58,446 nt of DNA from Candidatus Hodarchaeum mangrovi (GCA_016839515.1 JAEOUE010000031.1:1-58446), one strand, 5' to 3'; counted from the stretch's first letter, positions 16,810 to 26,742 are shown. The notes: generated by a model not told the origin, from the letters alone. Made by a program: numbers and translations.

Positions 16810-17946
16810 TTATTTCTTTACAAAAACTAATATTTTTCGAGTTAATGATCTATGTACATACTGGTAGAATATATATACTGAGGCATGCAAGATCTCTGAA
16901 GCTTGCTCTTCAATTTCCAAGTTGGCAGGGATTGCTAACACAACACGTTGATTTGAAGAAAGAATAGGAGATATTTCTTTAAAAAACCTTATTATTAATT
17001 TAGGAAGAGATATCCCTTTAGTAGAAGCTGCTGTTCCATATGGAGGATCTGTAACTACTCCTGAAATACTCCCTTTTGAAATACATATATTTAGAGCATC
17101 TCCATGTATCAATGATGTAATTTTTGAATATTCAAAAAATTTTAGATTCTGAAACGCCCCCCAAACGATTCTTTTATCTATTTCAATACCAATCGACCTA
17201 ATTCCCATCCGTGCAGCTTCCATAACTCCTCCACCAGACCCACAAAATGGGTCAAGCATCAAATCATTTGTTTTTAAAGCAGCAAGATTAATCATAGTTC
17301 TTAGCAAAATGGGATTCATTGAGCTTGGATGAAAAAAAGGACGTGTATGAGCTGTTCTTTTTCTAACTTCCTTACGTAATGAAGATCCTATAAGAACTCC
17401 AAACCAAAATCCATACTCACTAATAATACCTAAAAATTGTTCATCGGGATTTCGCAAGTTTACCTTTTTTTGAGGATATAATGCTTGAATTTTAGCTCCC
17501 AAATTCCTAGATAATTCTAATGTTATTGATTTATCTTTTAGAAATCCTTTAGGTATACCTATTCGCTTAATAATTATCCCAAATGATTTTTCTGGATTTT
17601 GAATATATAAGTTAGATTTGTGAACTTGTCTATACAAATCAGAATACGATTTAATACCATACTTTATGAAATCTAAATTTAAACTTCTTTTAAAACAAAC
17701 ATGAACCTGTGTCAATCGATCTAAAAGATCTTCAACGATTTTTTGAGCATCTATTTGTCTAGTATTGATACTCAAAGTAAGCTCAATAATTCGTTTATCC
17801 GAAAATATATTAATAGCATATTCTTTGAATTGTCCTTTTGCTAAAACATTAAAAACAGTCTGAAATTCGAATTCAGCTAATTCAGGATTTTCACCAGAAA
17901 GTAAAAAATAAAATATTAAGTTAGAAAGATCTAGATCTGATTCCAA
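16810..17946 (-). CDS. tRNA guanosine-N2 methyltransferase, Trm-G10/Trm11-like
   Basis: This 378-residue protein has an N-terminal half consistent with a THUMP/NFLD RNA-binding region and a C-terminal Rossmann methyltransferase. The SAM motif MLDPFCGSGGG is near residue 231 and the catalytic TDPPYG motif near residue 299, the order found in enzymes that methylate the 2-amino group of G10 in tRNA. The segment KRTAHTRPFFHPSSMNP just before the SAM motif is typical of this family. It is 46 bases downstream of the AAA ATPase gene. Confidence 0.85.
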   Translation of the reverse strand: MESDLDLSNLIFYFLLSGENPELAEFEFQTVFNVLAKGQFKEYAINIFSDKRIIELTLSINTRQIDAQKIVEDLLDRLTQVHVCFKRSLNLDFIKYGIKSYSDLYRQVHKSNLYIQNPEKSFGIIIKRIGIPKGFLKDKSITLELSRNLGAKIQALYPQKKVNLRNPDEQFLGIISEYGFWFGVLIGSSLRKEVRKRTAHTRPFFHPSSMNPILLRTMINLAALKTNDLMLDPFCGSGGGVMEAARMGIRSIGIEIDKRIVWGAFQNLKFFEYSKITSLIHGDALNICISKGSISGVVTDPPYGTAASTKGISLPKLIIRFFKEISPILSSNQRVVLAIPANLEIEEQASEILHASVYIFYQYVHRSLTRKILVFVKK

Positions 17947-17992
17947 AATTTAAACTCCTAATTGTAATAAGGATGAGGATCTTGATTAAATC

Positions 17993-19099
17993 TTATGAAT
18001 AATGGTTTAATGACTCATCAAGAATTTTATTTTTTTTCAATACCTCAATTAAATCAGACATATTAATAGATTTTTTATCATTAAGAACTGCAGAATGAAT
18101 TGCATTCTTAATAATTTTCTCTTTGAGATCTCTAGCTGACCAACCATGAGTTTTTTCCACGACAGTTTTCCAGTGAATTTTAATAAAGGGTATTGGTGAT
18201 GTTGAAGCATATTTCTTTAGGATTTGCATTCTTTCATCCATATCTGGGATTTTAAATTCAATAAGTTGCTCAAATCGACTTAAAATGGCTGCATCTAAAA
18301 GTTCAGGCTGATTAGTTGAACCAATTGTGATGATACCTTCATTACGTTCGATACCATCTAATTCACCAAGTAGAGCACTAACGAGCTCAATAACGTCTCC
18401 TCGGATACTTTGATAATTACGCTTTAATCCTATCGTGTCTAACTCATCTATAAAAACAATTGATGGCGATTTTTGCTTAGCATCAATGTAAAGTTTTTGA
18501 ATTTTCCGTGCACCATCACCAACGTACATTCCAAGTAGATCACTTGCCTTAACTAAAAACATTGGAAAATCTGATTCTTGAGCAAGTGCTCTTGCCATCA
18601 TGGTCTTACCATTACCAGGTGGCCCCCAAAATAAAATGTTTCGTGGTGCCCATTCAGAACGCATCAGTTTTTCAGAGGCTAGGAATTTAGCAATGACTTT
18701 ACATTTTTCTTTTGCGGTATCTTGACCTACAATGTCAATAAAATGAGTATTATCAGTCTTTTGGATTATAGGAGGTTCTGGTTCCTGTTCAGATATTAGA
18801 CTTATTTCAGTTTTTTCAGTTATCTGTGATGATTCAGGTTCGACAGTGATTGCACGAAAAGCATAATCTGGAAATAGGAGAGAATCAAATAAAAAACTTC
18901 CTTTTTGAACAACTAACCCAATCCATTGACTTCTTGCATATTGCTGAAATAATGTTGGATCATCAGTTGTCAAAAAAGGAGTAAGTTCTTCACCTGCTCG
19001 TAAAGGATAACCTACTGGCTTAAGAACTAATGTGATAGCCTTTTTCGCTTTTTCAGGAAGAGAATCTTGTTTAGGAAGAATTTTCGGTTGATATTCCAC
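17993..19099 (-). CDS. AAA family ATPase, single-domain archaeal type
   Basis: This 368-residue protein has one AAA module: Walker A GPPGNGKT near 158-165, Walker B IVFIDELD near 215, sensor GSTNQPELLDAAILSRF with the arginine finger. The C-terminal lid includes GWSARDLKEKII. The first ~115 residues form a separate domain without a coiled coil, so it is neither PAN nor a Cdc48 tandem protein. Its closest relatives are stand-alone archaeal AAA remodelling ATPases whose substrates are unknown. It precedes the Trm-G10-like gene on the same strand. Confidence 0.85.
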   Translation of the reverse strand: MEYQPKILPKQDSLPEKAKKAITLVLKPVGYPLRAGEELTPFLTTDDPTLFQQYARSQWIGLVVQKGSFLFDSLLFPDYAFRAITVEPESSQITEKTEISLISEQEPEPPIIQKTDNTHFIDIVGQDTAKEKCKVIAKFLASEKLMRSEWAPRNILFWGPPGNGKTMMARALAQESDFPMFLVKASDLLGMYVGDGARKIQKLYIDAKQKSPSIVFIDELDTIGLKRNYQSIRGDVIELVSALLGELDGIERNEGIITIGSTNQPELLDAAILSRFEQLIEFKIPDMDERMQILKKYASTSPIPFIKIHWKTVVEKTHGWSARDLKEKIIKNAIHSAVLNDKKSINMSDLIEVLKKNKILDESLNHYS

Positions 19100-19358
19100 T
19101 TACTATGTTCGTCTCCTATTGTTTTATTTCAAATCAATATTGATTACTAGACTTTCATATCCTTTTTCAAATAGTTTAGTTAAATCTTCAACGTCTTATT
19201 GAAATGATAAATTCCTAATAAAATATGTATTTTTGTAAATAATATTATAATAAAGAATGAAATCATAGTTCTATTAAAAAAAGGCATTCTAATTCTTTTA
19301 TCATAATAATAGATAGATTGAGAATATGAAAATAAAGGAGAGGAAATATAAAATGGAG

Positions 19359-19463
19359 TGGGTTCGAGGGGACTTTCAAGAAAATTCTTGTTGAACTTTC
19401 TATTTGAACCCCCGGGCTCGCGCGCCCCAGGCGCGGATCCTAGCCAAACTAGACCACGAACCC
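19359..19463 (-). tRNA. tRNA-Pro (GGG) with intron inside the T-loop
   Basis: The gene begins GGGTTCG at 19463 and ends CGAACCC plus A at 19359. The anticodon stem CGCGC/GCGCG with loop CTGGGGC gives anticodon GGG. The T arm GGGGG-TTCAAAT-CCCCT is interrupted by a 30-base intron at about 19373-19402, after T-loop position 59. The intron makes a proper bulge-helix-bulge: outer GGGG/CCCC, central TTCA/TGAA, 3-base bulges AAT and AGT, inner AGAA/TTCT. Removing it restores loop TTCAAAT and a 75-base tRNA. Confidence 0.92.
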
Positions 19464-19671
19464 ATGAATTTTTAATTCTTGTTACAGGATAAATTCGTTT
19501 GAAGTACCTATAAATTAATTTATTCGCATTTAATATCCAGTAAAAGACAATTAACTGTGAAAAAATAAATATTATATACTTATCTTATGCTCTACATTAA
19601 ATTATTGTCTAAAGGAAAACTAACTAAAATGTCTTTTGAAGTATCTAAAGTTATTCATCCAATTAATTTGT

Positions 19672-20040
19672 TTAAACGATAATTGAGTCAATTACAGTTT
19701 CAGTACCTGAAAGGATTTCAGTTTTATAACTTTTACACTTTGGACATTGAAAAATAGGAGCTAATTCATTATGATCTTGTGGGAGATTTTCAATTTTGCC
19801 TTCAAAATTACAATTTAAACATTTCAATTCACCTGGAACCCATTCAATTTGCAATTCGGTTTTTTCAGTCATTTTTATACTTTTTTGCACAATTTCAAAA
19901 CAAAATCTAAATTGATCTTCTTGGATTAATGCAAAGGCACCAAATTTTAAGATAATCTTTTTAATCTTAGTAAAATCTTTTTGTTTTGCAACAGAAACAA
20001 TTGTTTCTAACACAGTCTGTGCTAAGGAAAATTCGTGCAT
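19672..20040 (-). CDS. hypA: Hydrogenase/urease nickel chaperone HypA
   Basis: This 122-residue protein begins MHEFSLAQ, placing the nickel-binding His2-Glu3 at the N-terminus. Its zinc site is C74/C77 and C99/C102 (CLNC, CPKC). HypA delivers nickel to NiFe hydrogenase precursors together with HypB, whose gene lies nearby at 21510, across ftsZ. No hydrogenase structural gene is in the window. Confidence 0.95.
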   Translation of the reverse strand: MHEFSLAQTVLETIVSVAKQKDFTKIKKIILKFGAFALIQEDQFRFCFEIVQKSIKMTEKTELQIEWVPGELKCLNCNFEGKIENLPQDHNELAPIFQCPKCKSYKTEILSGTETVIDSIIV

Positions 20041-20211
20041 TATTTTTCAAAAATAAGTAATTCAAGAAGTTTTAAAGAAAATTGTGGTTTGAATAAAAAA
20101 AATGAGTTCTTTGTTAGTTAATTTAAAATCTAAGCATATTATGAGAATATTACATCTGCCTTTATTTTTTTTGTCGGTTATCCTCATATGAAAAGAAGGA
20201 AGGCATAACTA

Positions 20212-21489
20212 ATGCAATCTATCTATCGTGAGTATAAAGAAGCCCTAAATGGCTCTGGATCCTTTAAAAATCTCGGTAATAACCAACAAGAACCAGTATC
20301 TCGATATAATACCCCTCCACCTCAAGTTGATTCTGAAATCGCCAATATTTTAATGGAAAGATTACCTAGAGTCCAAGTTATAGGAGTGGGAGGTGCTGGT
20401 AATAATGCAGTCTATAGATTGATGAACTCTGGTGTAGAAGCTGAGTGTGTTGCAGTAAATACTGACGCACAACATTTATTATCTACGAGAGCCCATAAAA
20501 AATTGCTGATAGGTAAAGATTCTTCAAGAGGATTCGGCGCAGGGAATAATCCTGATATCGGTGAAACTGCTGCACGAGAATCTTTAGATGATATAAAAAA
20601 TATGCTTCAAGCTAATATGGTTTTTATTACTTGTGGTTTAGGAGGTGGAACAGGAACAGGAGCTGCTCCTGTTATAGCTAAACAAGCGAAAGAGAATGGT
20701 GCATTAACTGTTTCTATATGTACACTACCCTTTGAAATGGAAGGACTCAAAAGATATGAAAATGCTGTTAAAGGCCTTAAAAAATTGAAAGAAACCTCTG
20801 ATACCGTAATAGTAGTTCCTAATGAAAAACTTCTCCAATTATCTGAAGAAATTACAATGATGGCTGCGTTTCGTATTGCTGATGAAGTTTTACTTAGATC
20901 TGTAAAAGCAATCACTGAATTAATTACCAGGCCGCAGCTGATCAACCTTGATTTTGCTGATGTCCGAAAAATTTTAACTAAAGGGGGAATGGCGATGATA
21001 GGTTTAGGAGAATCTGACCATCAAACCACAAAAGTTGATGATGCAGTTTTTGAATCTTTAAGGAACCCCCTATTAGATGACCTTGATATAAGTCGAGCAA
21101 AAAAATGTTTAATTTGTGTTTCTGGCGGAGAAGGATTAGCCTTAAAAGATGCGGAAGAAGCTGTTATGAAAATTGCTACTGAAATCGATGATTCAGCAGA
21201 AATAATTTGGGGTGCTTCAATAGACCCAGAATTAAGCAATAAGATTCGAGTGATCGTCGTTTTAAGTGATGTTCATTCTCCTCTTACAGATTCAGGAGGT
21301 TATTATTATCCAAAAGGAGAATTGGACTCATTACTAGAAGATATTGATTCTCCATTCTCAATAATTTCTTCACAAAAAGGTAAAAAGTCTGAACCAAAAC
21401 GTGGTTTTCCTTCTGCTAGATTTGTAATTGATGATGATTCGCCTGTTGCGCAAGGAAAACCAAAGAAACGATTTTTAGGTCTTTTTTGA
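20212..21489 (+). CDS. ftsZ: Cell division protein FtsZ
   Basis: This 425-residue tubulin-family GTPase forms the division ring. It has an N-terminal tail of ~50 residues, then GVGGAGNNAVYRL, the tubulin signature GGGTGTGAAP at about 144-153, and the T7 region with NLDFADVRKIL. The C-terminal tail ends in a basic-hydrophobic peptide (KKRFLGLF) typical of sites that bind membrane-anchoring partners. The start ATG 20212 has a purine-rich stretch upstream. It is divergent from hypA and convergent with hypB. Confidence 0.97.
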   Translation: MQSIYREYKEALNGSGSFKNLGNNQQEPVSRYNTPPPQVDSEIANILMERLPRVQVIGVGGAGNNAVYRLMNSGVEAECVAVNTDAQHLLSTRAHKKLLIGKDSSRGFGAGNNPDIGETAARESLDDIKNMLQANMVFITCGLGGGTGTGAAPVIAKQAKENGALTVSICTLPFEMEGLKRYENAVKGLKKLKETSDTVIVVPNEKLLQLSEEITMMAAFRIADEVLLRSVKAITELITRPQLINLDFADVRKILTKGGMAMIGLGESDHQTTKVDDAVFESLRNPLLDDLDISRAKKCLICVSGGEGLALKDAEEAVMKIATEIDDSAEIIWGASIDPELSNKIRVIVVLSDVHSPLTDSGGYYYPKGELDSLLEDIDSPFSIISSQKGKKSEPKRGFPSARFVIDDDSPVAQGKPKKRFLGLF

Positions 21490-21509
21490 ATAATACCTTT
21501 CCTTCTTTA

Positions 21510-22166
21510 TTACTGAACTTTTAGACCTAACCGTTTAGCAAATGACTCCATTCCCTCTCCTGATTTTGTACTGGTGGGATAGATTTCTAAATGAGGATAA
21601 AGGTCATAAGCCTTAGCTATTACATCACTTAAGTCAATATCCATAACTCTAGCTAAATCAATTTTATTAATTACTGCTAATTGACTTAATTTAAAAGTTA
21701 TAGGATGTTTCTGAAAAACATACGGACCCTCTGTTACACTTGTAACGGTTACCTTTAGATCAGCCCCAATATCTGTAGCAGATGGACATATTAAATTTCC
21801 TACATTTTCCACAAATATTACTCCATAATCATTTAGATTTATTCCCTCGAGAGCTTTTTCAATTTGAAAGGCCATTAAATGACAACCTCTACCTGTATTA
21901 ATTTGTAAACATGTCCCACCAAACCGCCCAATTCGTTGTGCATCAATATCTGTTGCTAAATCACCATTGATTACTAGAATATTTTGAAATTTTATGTAAT
22001 TTTGTGTAAAATATTCTAAAATTGAGGTTTTTCCAGATCCAACGCTTCCCATTATATCAATCATAGGGATTTCGAATTTTATTCTTTTTTCCCTAATTCG
22101 ATTAGCGATTTTGTCATTTTCTTCTTGAATTTTTCGATCAAGTTCAATAATCCGAACATTAGCCAT
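21510..22166 (-). CDS. hypB: Hydrogenase nickel-incorporation GTPase HypB
   Basis: This 218-residue GTPase has Walker A GSVGSGKTS at 40-48 and the HypB-specific segment GRGCHLMAFQIEKAL carrying the metal-site Cys-His. ENVGNLICPSATDIG and NKIDLA (G4 motif) follow. The N-terminal histidine stretch seen in some HypB proteins is absent. It acts with HypA in nickel insertion and lies 47 bases downstream of an unknown gene on the same strand. Confidence 0.95.
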   Translation of the reverse strand: MANVRIIELDRKIQEENDKIANRIREKRIKFEIPMIDIMGSVGSGKTSILEYFTQNYIKFQNILVINGDLATDIDAQRIGRFGGTCLQINTGRGCHLMAFQIEKALEGINLNDYGVIFVENVGNLICPSATDIGADLKVTVTSVTEGPYVFQKHPITFKLSQLAVINKIDLARVMDIDLSDVIAKAYDLYPHLEIYPTSTKSGEGMESFAKRLGLKVQ

Positions 22167-22213
22167 ACAAATCAGCTCAAAGTTTCTAAAAATTCGCTAA
22201 ATCAAAATATATC

Positions 22214-22699
22214 TTATTTGATAAAACAATCTATACGATGATTTCTGGAATTTAACACACATTGAAACACACATGATTTTTGAAGAGGGAAAATCTGAAT
22301 TTCATTAAATTCCCAATTTATTCGTATTAAATGCCCAACAAATCCATTTTTTTCAACTTGAGGCTCACCTTGCATAATAACTGGAGTATTATCATCTTTA
22401 CTAACAAAGATGATATTATTTTGTCTTGTTAAACCACGTAAGGCTTCATCTAACTGATTTAATTCTTCTCGGATTTCAAAACCGTTTGGTATCCATTTGA
22501 TCCTAAGCCGAATTCCTTTTACTATTATTTGCTGAAATGAAATCAGTTTCACCCCGGATAAGATGAAACCCACTTTTTCAGGTTCATTTGTTGATTCAAA
22601 TTCCTTGTATCCTGAAACTTGAAATCCTGCGGAAGTTTTCTCCAGTTCTGTGTCTCTTAGACAAGAGATTTTACTTACTTCAATTTTTTTGGGTGACAC
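22214..22699 (-). CDS. Hypothetical protein upstream of hypB
   Basis: I do not recognise this 161-residue protein. It starts with a GTG at 22699 and is rich in beta-prone segments such as GFILSGVKLISFQQIIVKGIRLRIKW. It has no membrane helix or metal motif; cysteines are scattered (C14 and two near the C-terminus). It precedes hypB by 47 bases on the same strand and may be cotranscribed, so a link to hydrogenase maturation is possible but unsupported by motifs. Confidence 0.65.
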   Translation of the reverse strand: MSPKKIEVSKISCLRDTELEKTSAGFQVSGYKEFESTNEPEKVGFILSGVKLISFQQIIVKGIRLRIKWIPNGFEIREELNQLDEALRGLTRQNNIIFVSKDDNTPVIMQGEPQVEKNGFVGHLIRINWEFNEIQIFPLQKSCVFQCVLNSRNHRIDCFIK

Positions 22700-23353
22700 C
22701 TAATATTCCTCATCTTTCTTAAGCAACATCTAGAAATCTAACATCAGGAAAGAAAACAGACTGTATGATATTTTAAAGAGTCATTAATTTTCATATGATA
22801 TCAATTTATTCATTAGCCTTTCCTTTTTGAGAATCTTAAAATTCCTGAAATACAAATATAAAAGACTTAAATTGTCAGAGAATTAACAATATCAACATCA
22901 TAGCTTGTAGAGTTATCTATCATCAGTTTAGAAAACAAGAAAAAGAGTTATTTGTAAAAAATTTTTGGAAAAATTCTCAGAATAGAGAAAAAACATTAAA
23001 AATATAATATTATCAATTTTTGAACTTATTTTACTAGAGTATTTTGAAAAAAACTGAAAAAATATTAGCTATTTATACAAACTACTCTTTCTTATTGATT
23101 TATTTGCAATAATGAACAAGAAAACAAATAAGGATAATCCCCCTAGAAAATAACTATAGATTTTATCTGGTACAAAATACATAAATATTATATCTGATTT
23201 GATTTGTAATTAATCAATCTGCAAAAGTATTCAACTATTCTTTGGTTTGTCTATTAATTAAACTAAATAGTTCAATCACAAGGAAATATTAATTTAAAAA
23301 ACTTTTAAGATAAATAACAGATTTTGTTAAATAAATAATTTTGGAGATAAAAT
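22700..23353. other. Long AT-rich gap before the HDAC-family gene
   Basis: These 654 bases are very AT-rich, with frequent stops on both strands, and contain promoters for divergent genes on each side. I find no tRNA, GC-rich block or long inverted repeat. A TTGGAGATAAAA sequence just before 23354 supplies the ribosome site for the next gene. Confidence 0.55.
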
Positions 23354-24394
23354 TTGGTTCCTATCCATTTTCTACTTAACACAGAGGGAAAAAAACATTC
23401 AAATGGTACTTTTCATCCTGAATCAGCCCAAAGAATCGAAGTAGTTGAATCGTGGCTCTCAACACAGAGCAATCCAAATATCACCTATGGATATAATAAT
23501 ATAGAAGCTTCAAGAGAGGATATAGAAATTATTCATTCTTCAAATCATTATGATTTAATTAAGAAAACAAAAGGAATAGACCAGTATTTCAGATTTGATG
23601 CTGATACTAGCGCTAATGGTTATACATTTCAAGCAGCTACTCAAGCAGTTGAGATTGGGAAAATAGCTATAACGCAAAGCAATCTTTCAAAGTCTATCTT
23701 TGCTCTTGTAAGACCCCCAGGTCATCATGCAACACAAACAACTCCGATGGGATTCTGTATTTTTAATAATATAGCTATAGCGACTCAATATGCTCTTAAT
23801 AGGTCACTTTATAAAAGAATTGCAATAATAGATTTTGATCAACACTTTGGAAATGGAACCGCATATATTCATGAACATAATCCATCAGTTTTGTATATAA
23901 GTACTCATGCTGATCCAAGAATGGCATATCCAGGAACAGGATTTGTCGAAGAGATAGGAAAAGGAGATGGAAGGGGATTTAGTATCTGCATTCCACTAGG
24001 TTATCGTGCTACGGAATTTGACATAAGTTTAGCTTTTCAGAGACTTTTAACACCTATACTTTTTCAATTTAAACCAGAAATATTAGCTATTTCAGCAGGT
24101 TTTGATGGTTATGAAAGAGATCCCATTGGGATTTTGGGAATAAGCTTAGAGGGATTCGGTTTAATAGGGCAGATTTTACAAAGTATTGCTTTAGACCTAG
24201 AAATTCCTGTTGCTCATTTTCTGGAAGGAGGATATAATATTAAGATGTTCCCTCTTTTAATCTCTACCTATGTACAGTCTTTTTGTAGTAATAATGATAA
24301 TAAAAAGGACAAAATAATCGAACAAGCTCAAGATCAGACAATTCTGACCCTTAAAAAGGCTCAAACTCTATTGAAGGATTTTTGGGAAATATAA
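23354..24394 (+). CDS. Histone deacetylase family protein
   Basis: This 346-residue protein has the arginase/deacetylase fold motifs in order: RPPGHHATQ (catalytic His pair), IIDFDQHFGNGT (metal ligands Asp and His), SAGFDGYERDP (second metal Asp) and LEGGYN near the C-terminus. It is therefore probably an active zinc hydrolase acting on acetyl-lysine or acetyl-polyamine. The usual HHGNGT is HFGNGT here. The start is a TTG at 23354 preceded by GGAG. It is convergent with pelA. Confidence 0.93.
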   Translation: MVPIHFLLNTEGKKHSNGTFHPESAQRIEVVESWLSTQSNPNITYGYNNIEASREDIEIIHSSNHYDLIKKTKGIDQYFRFDADTSANGYTFQAATQAVEIGKIAITQSNLSKSIFALVRPPGHHATQTTPMGFCIFNNIAIATQYALNRSLYKRIAIIDFDQHFGNGTAYIHEHNPSVLYISTHADPRMAYPGTGFVEEIGKGDGRGFSICIPLGYRATEFDISLAFQRLLTPILFQFKPEILAISAGFDGYERDPIGILGISLEGFGLIGQILQSIALDLEIPVAHFLEGGYNIKMFPLLISTYVQSFCSNNDNKKDKIIEQAQDQTILTLKKAQTLLKDFWEI

Positions 24395-24404
24395 CTTTTT
24401 ATTG

Positions 24405-25505
24405 TCAATTCCAATCAATGGAATAACGTAAAAGAGCTATGAGACCTCCAAATGTTTTTACTTGTTGACCATTTTCACTATTTGTTGATATGATTATTAT
24501 TCTTCCTCTATTACGATCTATTTTCTTTAAAAGTTCCTGAATTAACTCTGAATTGACTCCCTCATTTCCATGTAATAAAGAATCATTTAATATGAGGGAT
24601 TCAACTGCGCCTGTTTCTGCAATTCTATTGATAGCAGAGAATCCATAACTAATACTTTTACTTCCTTGATTCAAACGAACGAGAAATTCATCGATAATTC
24701 TTCTTTCAGCGAAAATTCTAAAATCAGCAGCTATTTTATCAATAGTCTCCGATTTTAACAATTCAGAAATTCCCACTCTATTTCCTCCACTTAAAGACCC
24801 GGCTACTACGATATTTAATTCTTCTTTTACAAATTTATCTTTTAAAAATAACGCAAAACGTTCTTTAATGAATCCAGGTCCTCCAATAATAATATTTGGA
24901 GTTTCTAAAACTATTTTTCGTCGTAAAATCCCACTTATTGTTTCAAAAAATTGATTTATTTGATTGCTTCGTGTTTTCTCTTTACTCTGCTTTCTGGAAA
25001 TATGAGATTTCTCTTGTGCGACTATTTGTACTGCATAATTATCTAAAATAGCAACACATGCATCTGTAGTGTCAATTGCGATAAGACATATCTTAGGTTT
25101 TTTACTTGCTTCCTCTGCCTCCTTCAAAAGCTGTAAATAGTACTGTGTCCATTCAGATTTTAAAATTGTTATAGTTTGAGAGATTTCAAGATTTAAAGTA
25201 TGATATGATCCAATAGCAACATGTTGTTCTGGTCCTTGAAATATTTTACCTTTTACACGTAAACGATTACTTATCGTGCTATCTTGAAAAGCCCAATCTT
25301 CTGCTTGTATTCCAATGACCATTGTAATGCGTTGACTTTCATCTCCAGATCTTCCTTCGCTACCAGCACGACGTACGCGACGACTAGATTTAGCAATAAC
25401 TTGATCATTAGGAGAAATGATATTAGATAATACATAAAGATCTGTTGGGCTATCAGGTCTCACAACAACCTTATTATTTTTAAGATCGATCTTAACAACA
25501 TGCAC
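24405..25505 (-). CDS. pelA: Protein pelota (aPelota/Dom34)
   Basis: This 366-residue protein rescues stalled ribosomes with archaeal EF1A and ABCE1. Its N-terminal Sm-like domain contains SPTDLYVLSNIISPND and RRVRRAG. The central and C-terminal eRF1-like domains follow (GGPGFIKERFALFLKDK). It lacks the GGQ of eRF1, as expected. It is downstream of pth2 (26-base gap), forming a translation quality-control pair. Confidence 0.95.
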   Translation of the reverse strand: MHVVKIDLKNNKVVVRPDSPTDLYVLSNIISPNDQVIAKSSRRVRRAGSEGRSGDESQRITMVIGIQAEDWAFQDSTISNRLRVKGKIFQGPEQHVAIGSYHTLNLEISQTITILKSEWTQYYLQLLKEAEEASKKPKICLIAIDTTDACVAILDNYAVQIVAQEKSHISRKQSKEKTRSNQINQFFETISGILRRKIVLETPNIIIGGPGFIKERFALFLKDKFVKEELNIVVAGSLSGGNRVGISELLKSETIDKIAADFRIFAERRIIDEFLVRLNQGSKSISYGFSAINRIAETGAVESLILNDSLLHGNEGVNSELIQELLKKIDRNRGRIIIISTNSENGQQVKTFGGLIALLRYSIDWN

Positions 25506-25531
25506 TGAAGAGTATTTCCTTAATTCATTGA

Positions 25532-25888
25532 TTAAAATAATTTCAAAGAGGATGTGATGATATCTACTTCCTTATTCATATAGGGTCCTATCCCAAGAGC
25601 AGTTGTAGTATTTGGAGGTAATTGTGTACGTCCTGCGTCATCAATTTTAACAACGATAACTCCTGTTTTTTTTAATCGAATTTCCATTTCTAAAAGTTCT
25701 GATTCAGATTCAGCTGCAAGAACCACTTTTTTTTGACCTGTTCGCCACCAAAGGTCAAAATCATTCCGCTTTTCGGCTTTTGATCTTATTGCAGAGGCAA
25801 CTGCGGCATGAGAGGCTTGTACTGCGGCTTTACCTTTTGACATCTTAAGATCTTTACGTAATACAATTATTTGTTTTGGTTCAAGCAA
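25532..25888 (-). CDS. pth2: Peptidyl-tRNA hydrolase, Pth2 family
   Basis: Pth2 releases peptides from peptidyl-tRNA. The core begins QIIVLRKDLKMSKGKAAVQASHA and ends GPYMNKEVDIITSSLKLF, which is diagnostic. The open frame extends to an ATG at 25969, but that would give 145 residues against the family's ~115-120. A TTG at 25888, with GGTGG shortly upstream, gives 118 residues, so I prefer it. The gene lies between rpl10e and pelA on the same strand. Confidence 0.93.
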   Translation of the reverse strand: MLEPKQIIVLRKDLKMSKGKAAVQASHAAVASAIRSKAEKRNDFDLWWRTGQKKVVLAAESESELLEMEIRLKKTGVIVVKIDDAGRTQLPPNTTTALGIGPYMNKEVDIITSSLKLF

Positions 25889-26214
25889 TTTTCGGCCACC
25901 CAAAATGTTAAGTATTCCTAATCTTCCGCCTTGAAGGTCACATTTTAATCTTTTAATAGTTATAACCATCAGTGAGGTACATGAACATCATAATCGAACT
26001 TATTCGGTGTCCTGATTAAGTTCAATTCAGTTTAGGTCAGTATCATCATAGGTTTAATTAGTTTAGAATGTGACTTCTACTCATTTATTTTACTTACAAA
26101 TTAAGCAGTACTTTCAGAATCTTAATTAAATTTCTTATTATGTTCAAATAGTAGAAAGATAATATATTCTGAATTATAAATTCAGAAAATCTGGAAAAAA
26201 AATTCTTATTTTGC

Positions 26215-26742
26215 TTATATAAGTAAATCTTTACCTTTGGTTATGACAATACGACAGGGTATGGGAAACTTCGCTTTTCCACGTTTTAAAGCTCCTTTCG
26301 CAACAGTCAAATATTCAGGATTTGTACGTACTAGAAGTAATCGATCATTTTCATATACTCTGGCAGCCACACTAGTTACTTTCCCAAAGGATAAACGCAT
26401 ACCATTTTGTATACGATCTGCTCCAGCTCCTGTCATCATTTTATTTTCACGTATTTTATGATGAGGATACACGCAAACTTTGAAATGATAGCTTTCTCGT
26501 CCTAATGATCGTGTTAAATATCGATTTACGTGAATTCGTGCAGCTTCCAACGCGTTATGGGAGATTTGAGCCCTTTCATCAGCAAAAAGAGTTAATTCAA
26601 TCGGAAACTCTTTGCCAGGAGCACCAAATTCGAACGAACGTATTTTAGGCTCAGGACCTCCTTTTATATATTTCTTACGTGTGTAGGCTGGTCTATCGAT
26701 CCTTGTATAACATGAAGCTGGACGTCGTCCCATTTTAATCAT
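26215..26742 (-). CDS. rpl10e: Large-subunit ribosomal protein uL16 (L10e)
   Basis: This 175-residue protein has the uL16/L10e sequence pattern: RRPASCYTRIDRPAYTRK at the start, HNALEAARIHVNRYL in the middle and KMMTGAGADRIQNGMR in the conserved loop near the peptidyl-transferase centre. The start could be the first ATG or the Met at residue 4 just before GRRPASCY. It precedes pth2 on the same strand with a 245-base gap to the ATG of the longer pth2 frame. Confidence 0.96.
   Translation of the reverse strand: MIKMGRRPASCYTRIDRPAYTRKKYIKGGPEPKIRSFEFGAPGKEFPIELTLFADERAQISHNALEAARIHVNRYLTRSLGRESYHFKVCVYPHHKIRENKMMTGAGADRIQNGMRLSFGKVTSVAARVYENDRLLLVRTNPEYLTVAKGALKRGKAKFPIPCRIVITKGKDLLI

Noticed and set aside
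19629..19682. A 17-codon frame (MSFEVSKV...) after an AAAGGAAAAC stretch and a TATA-like tract near 19570.
   Set aside because: Too short to support without conservation, and it overlaps the 3' end of hypA by 11 bases. Could be a chance frame.
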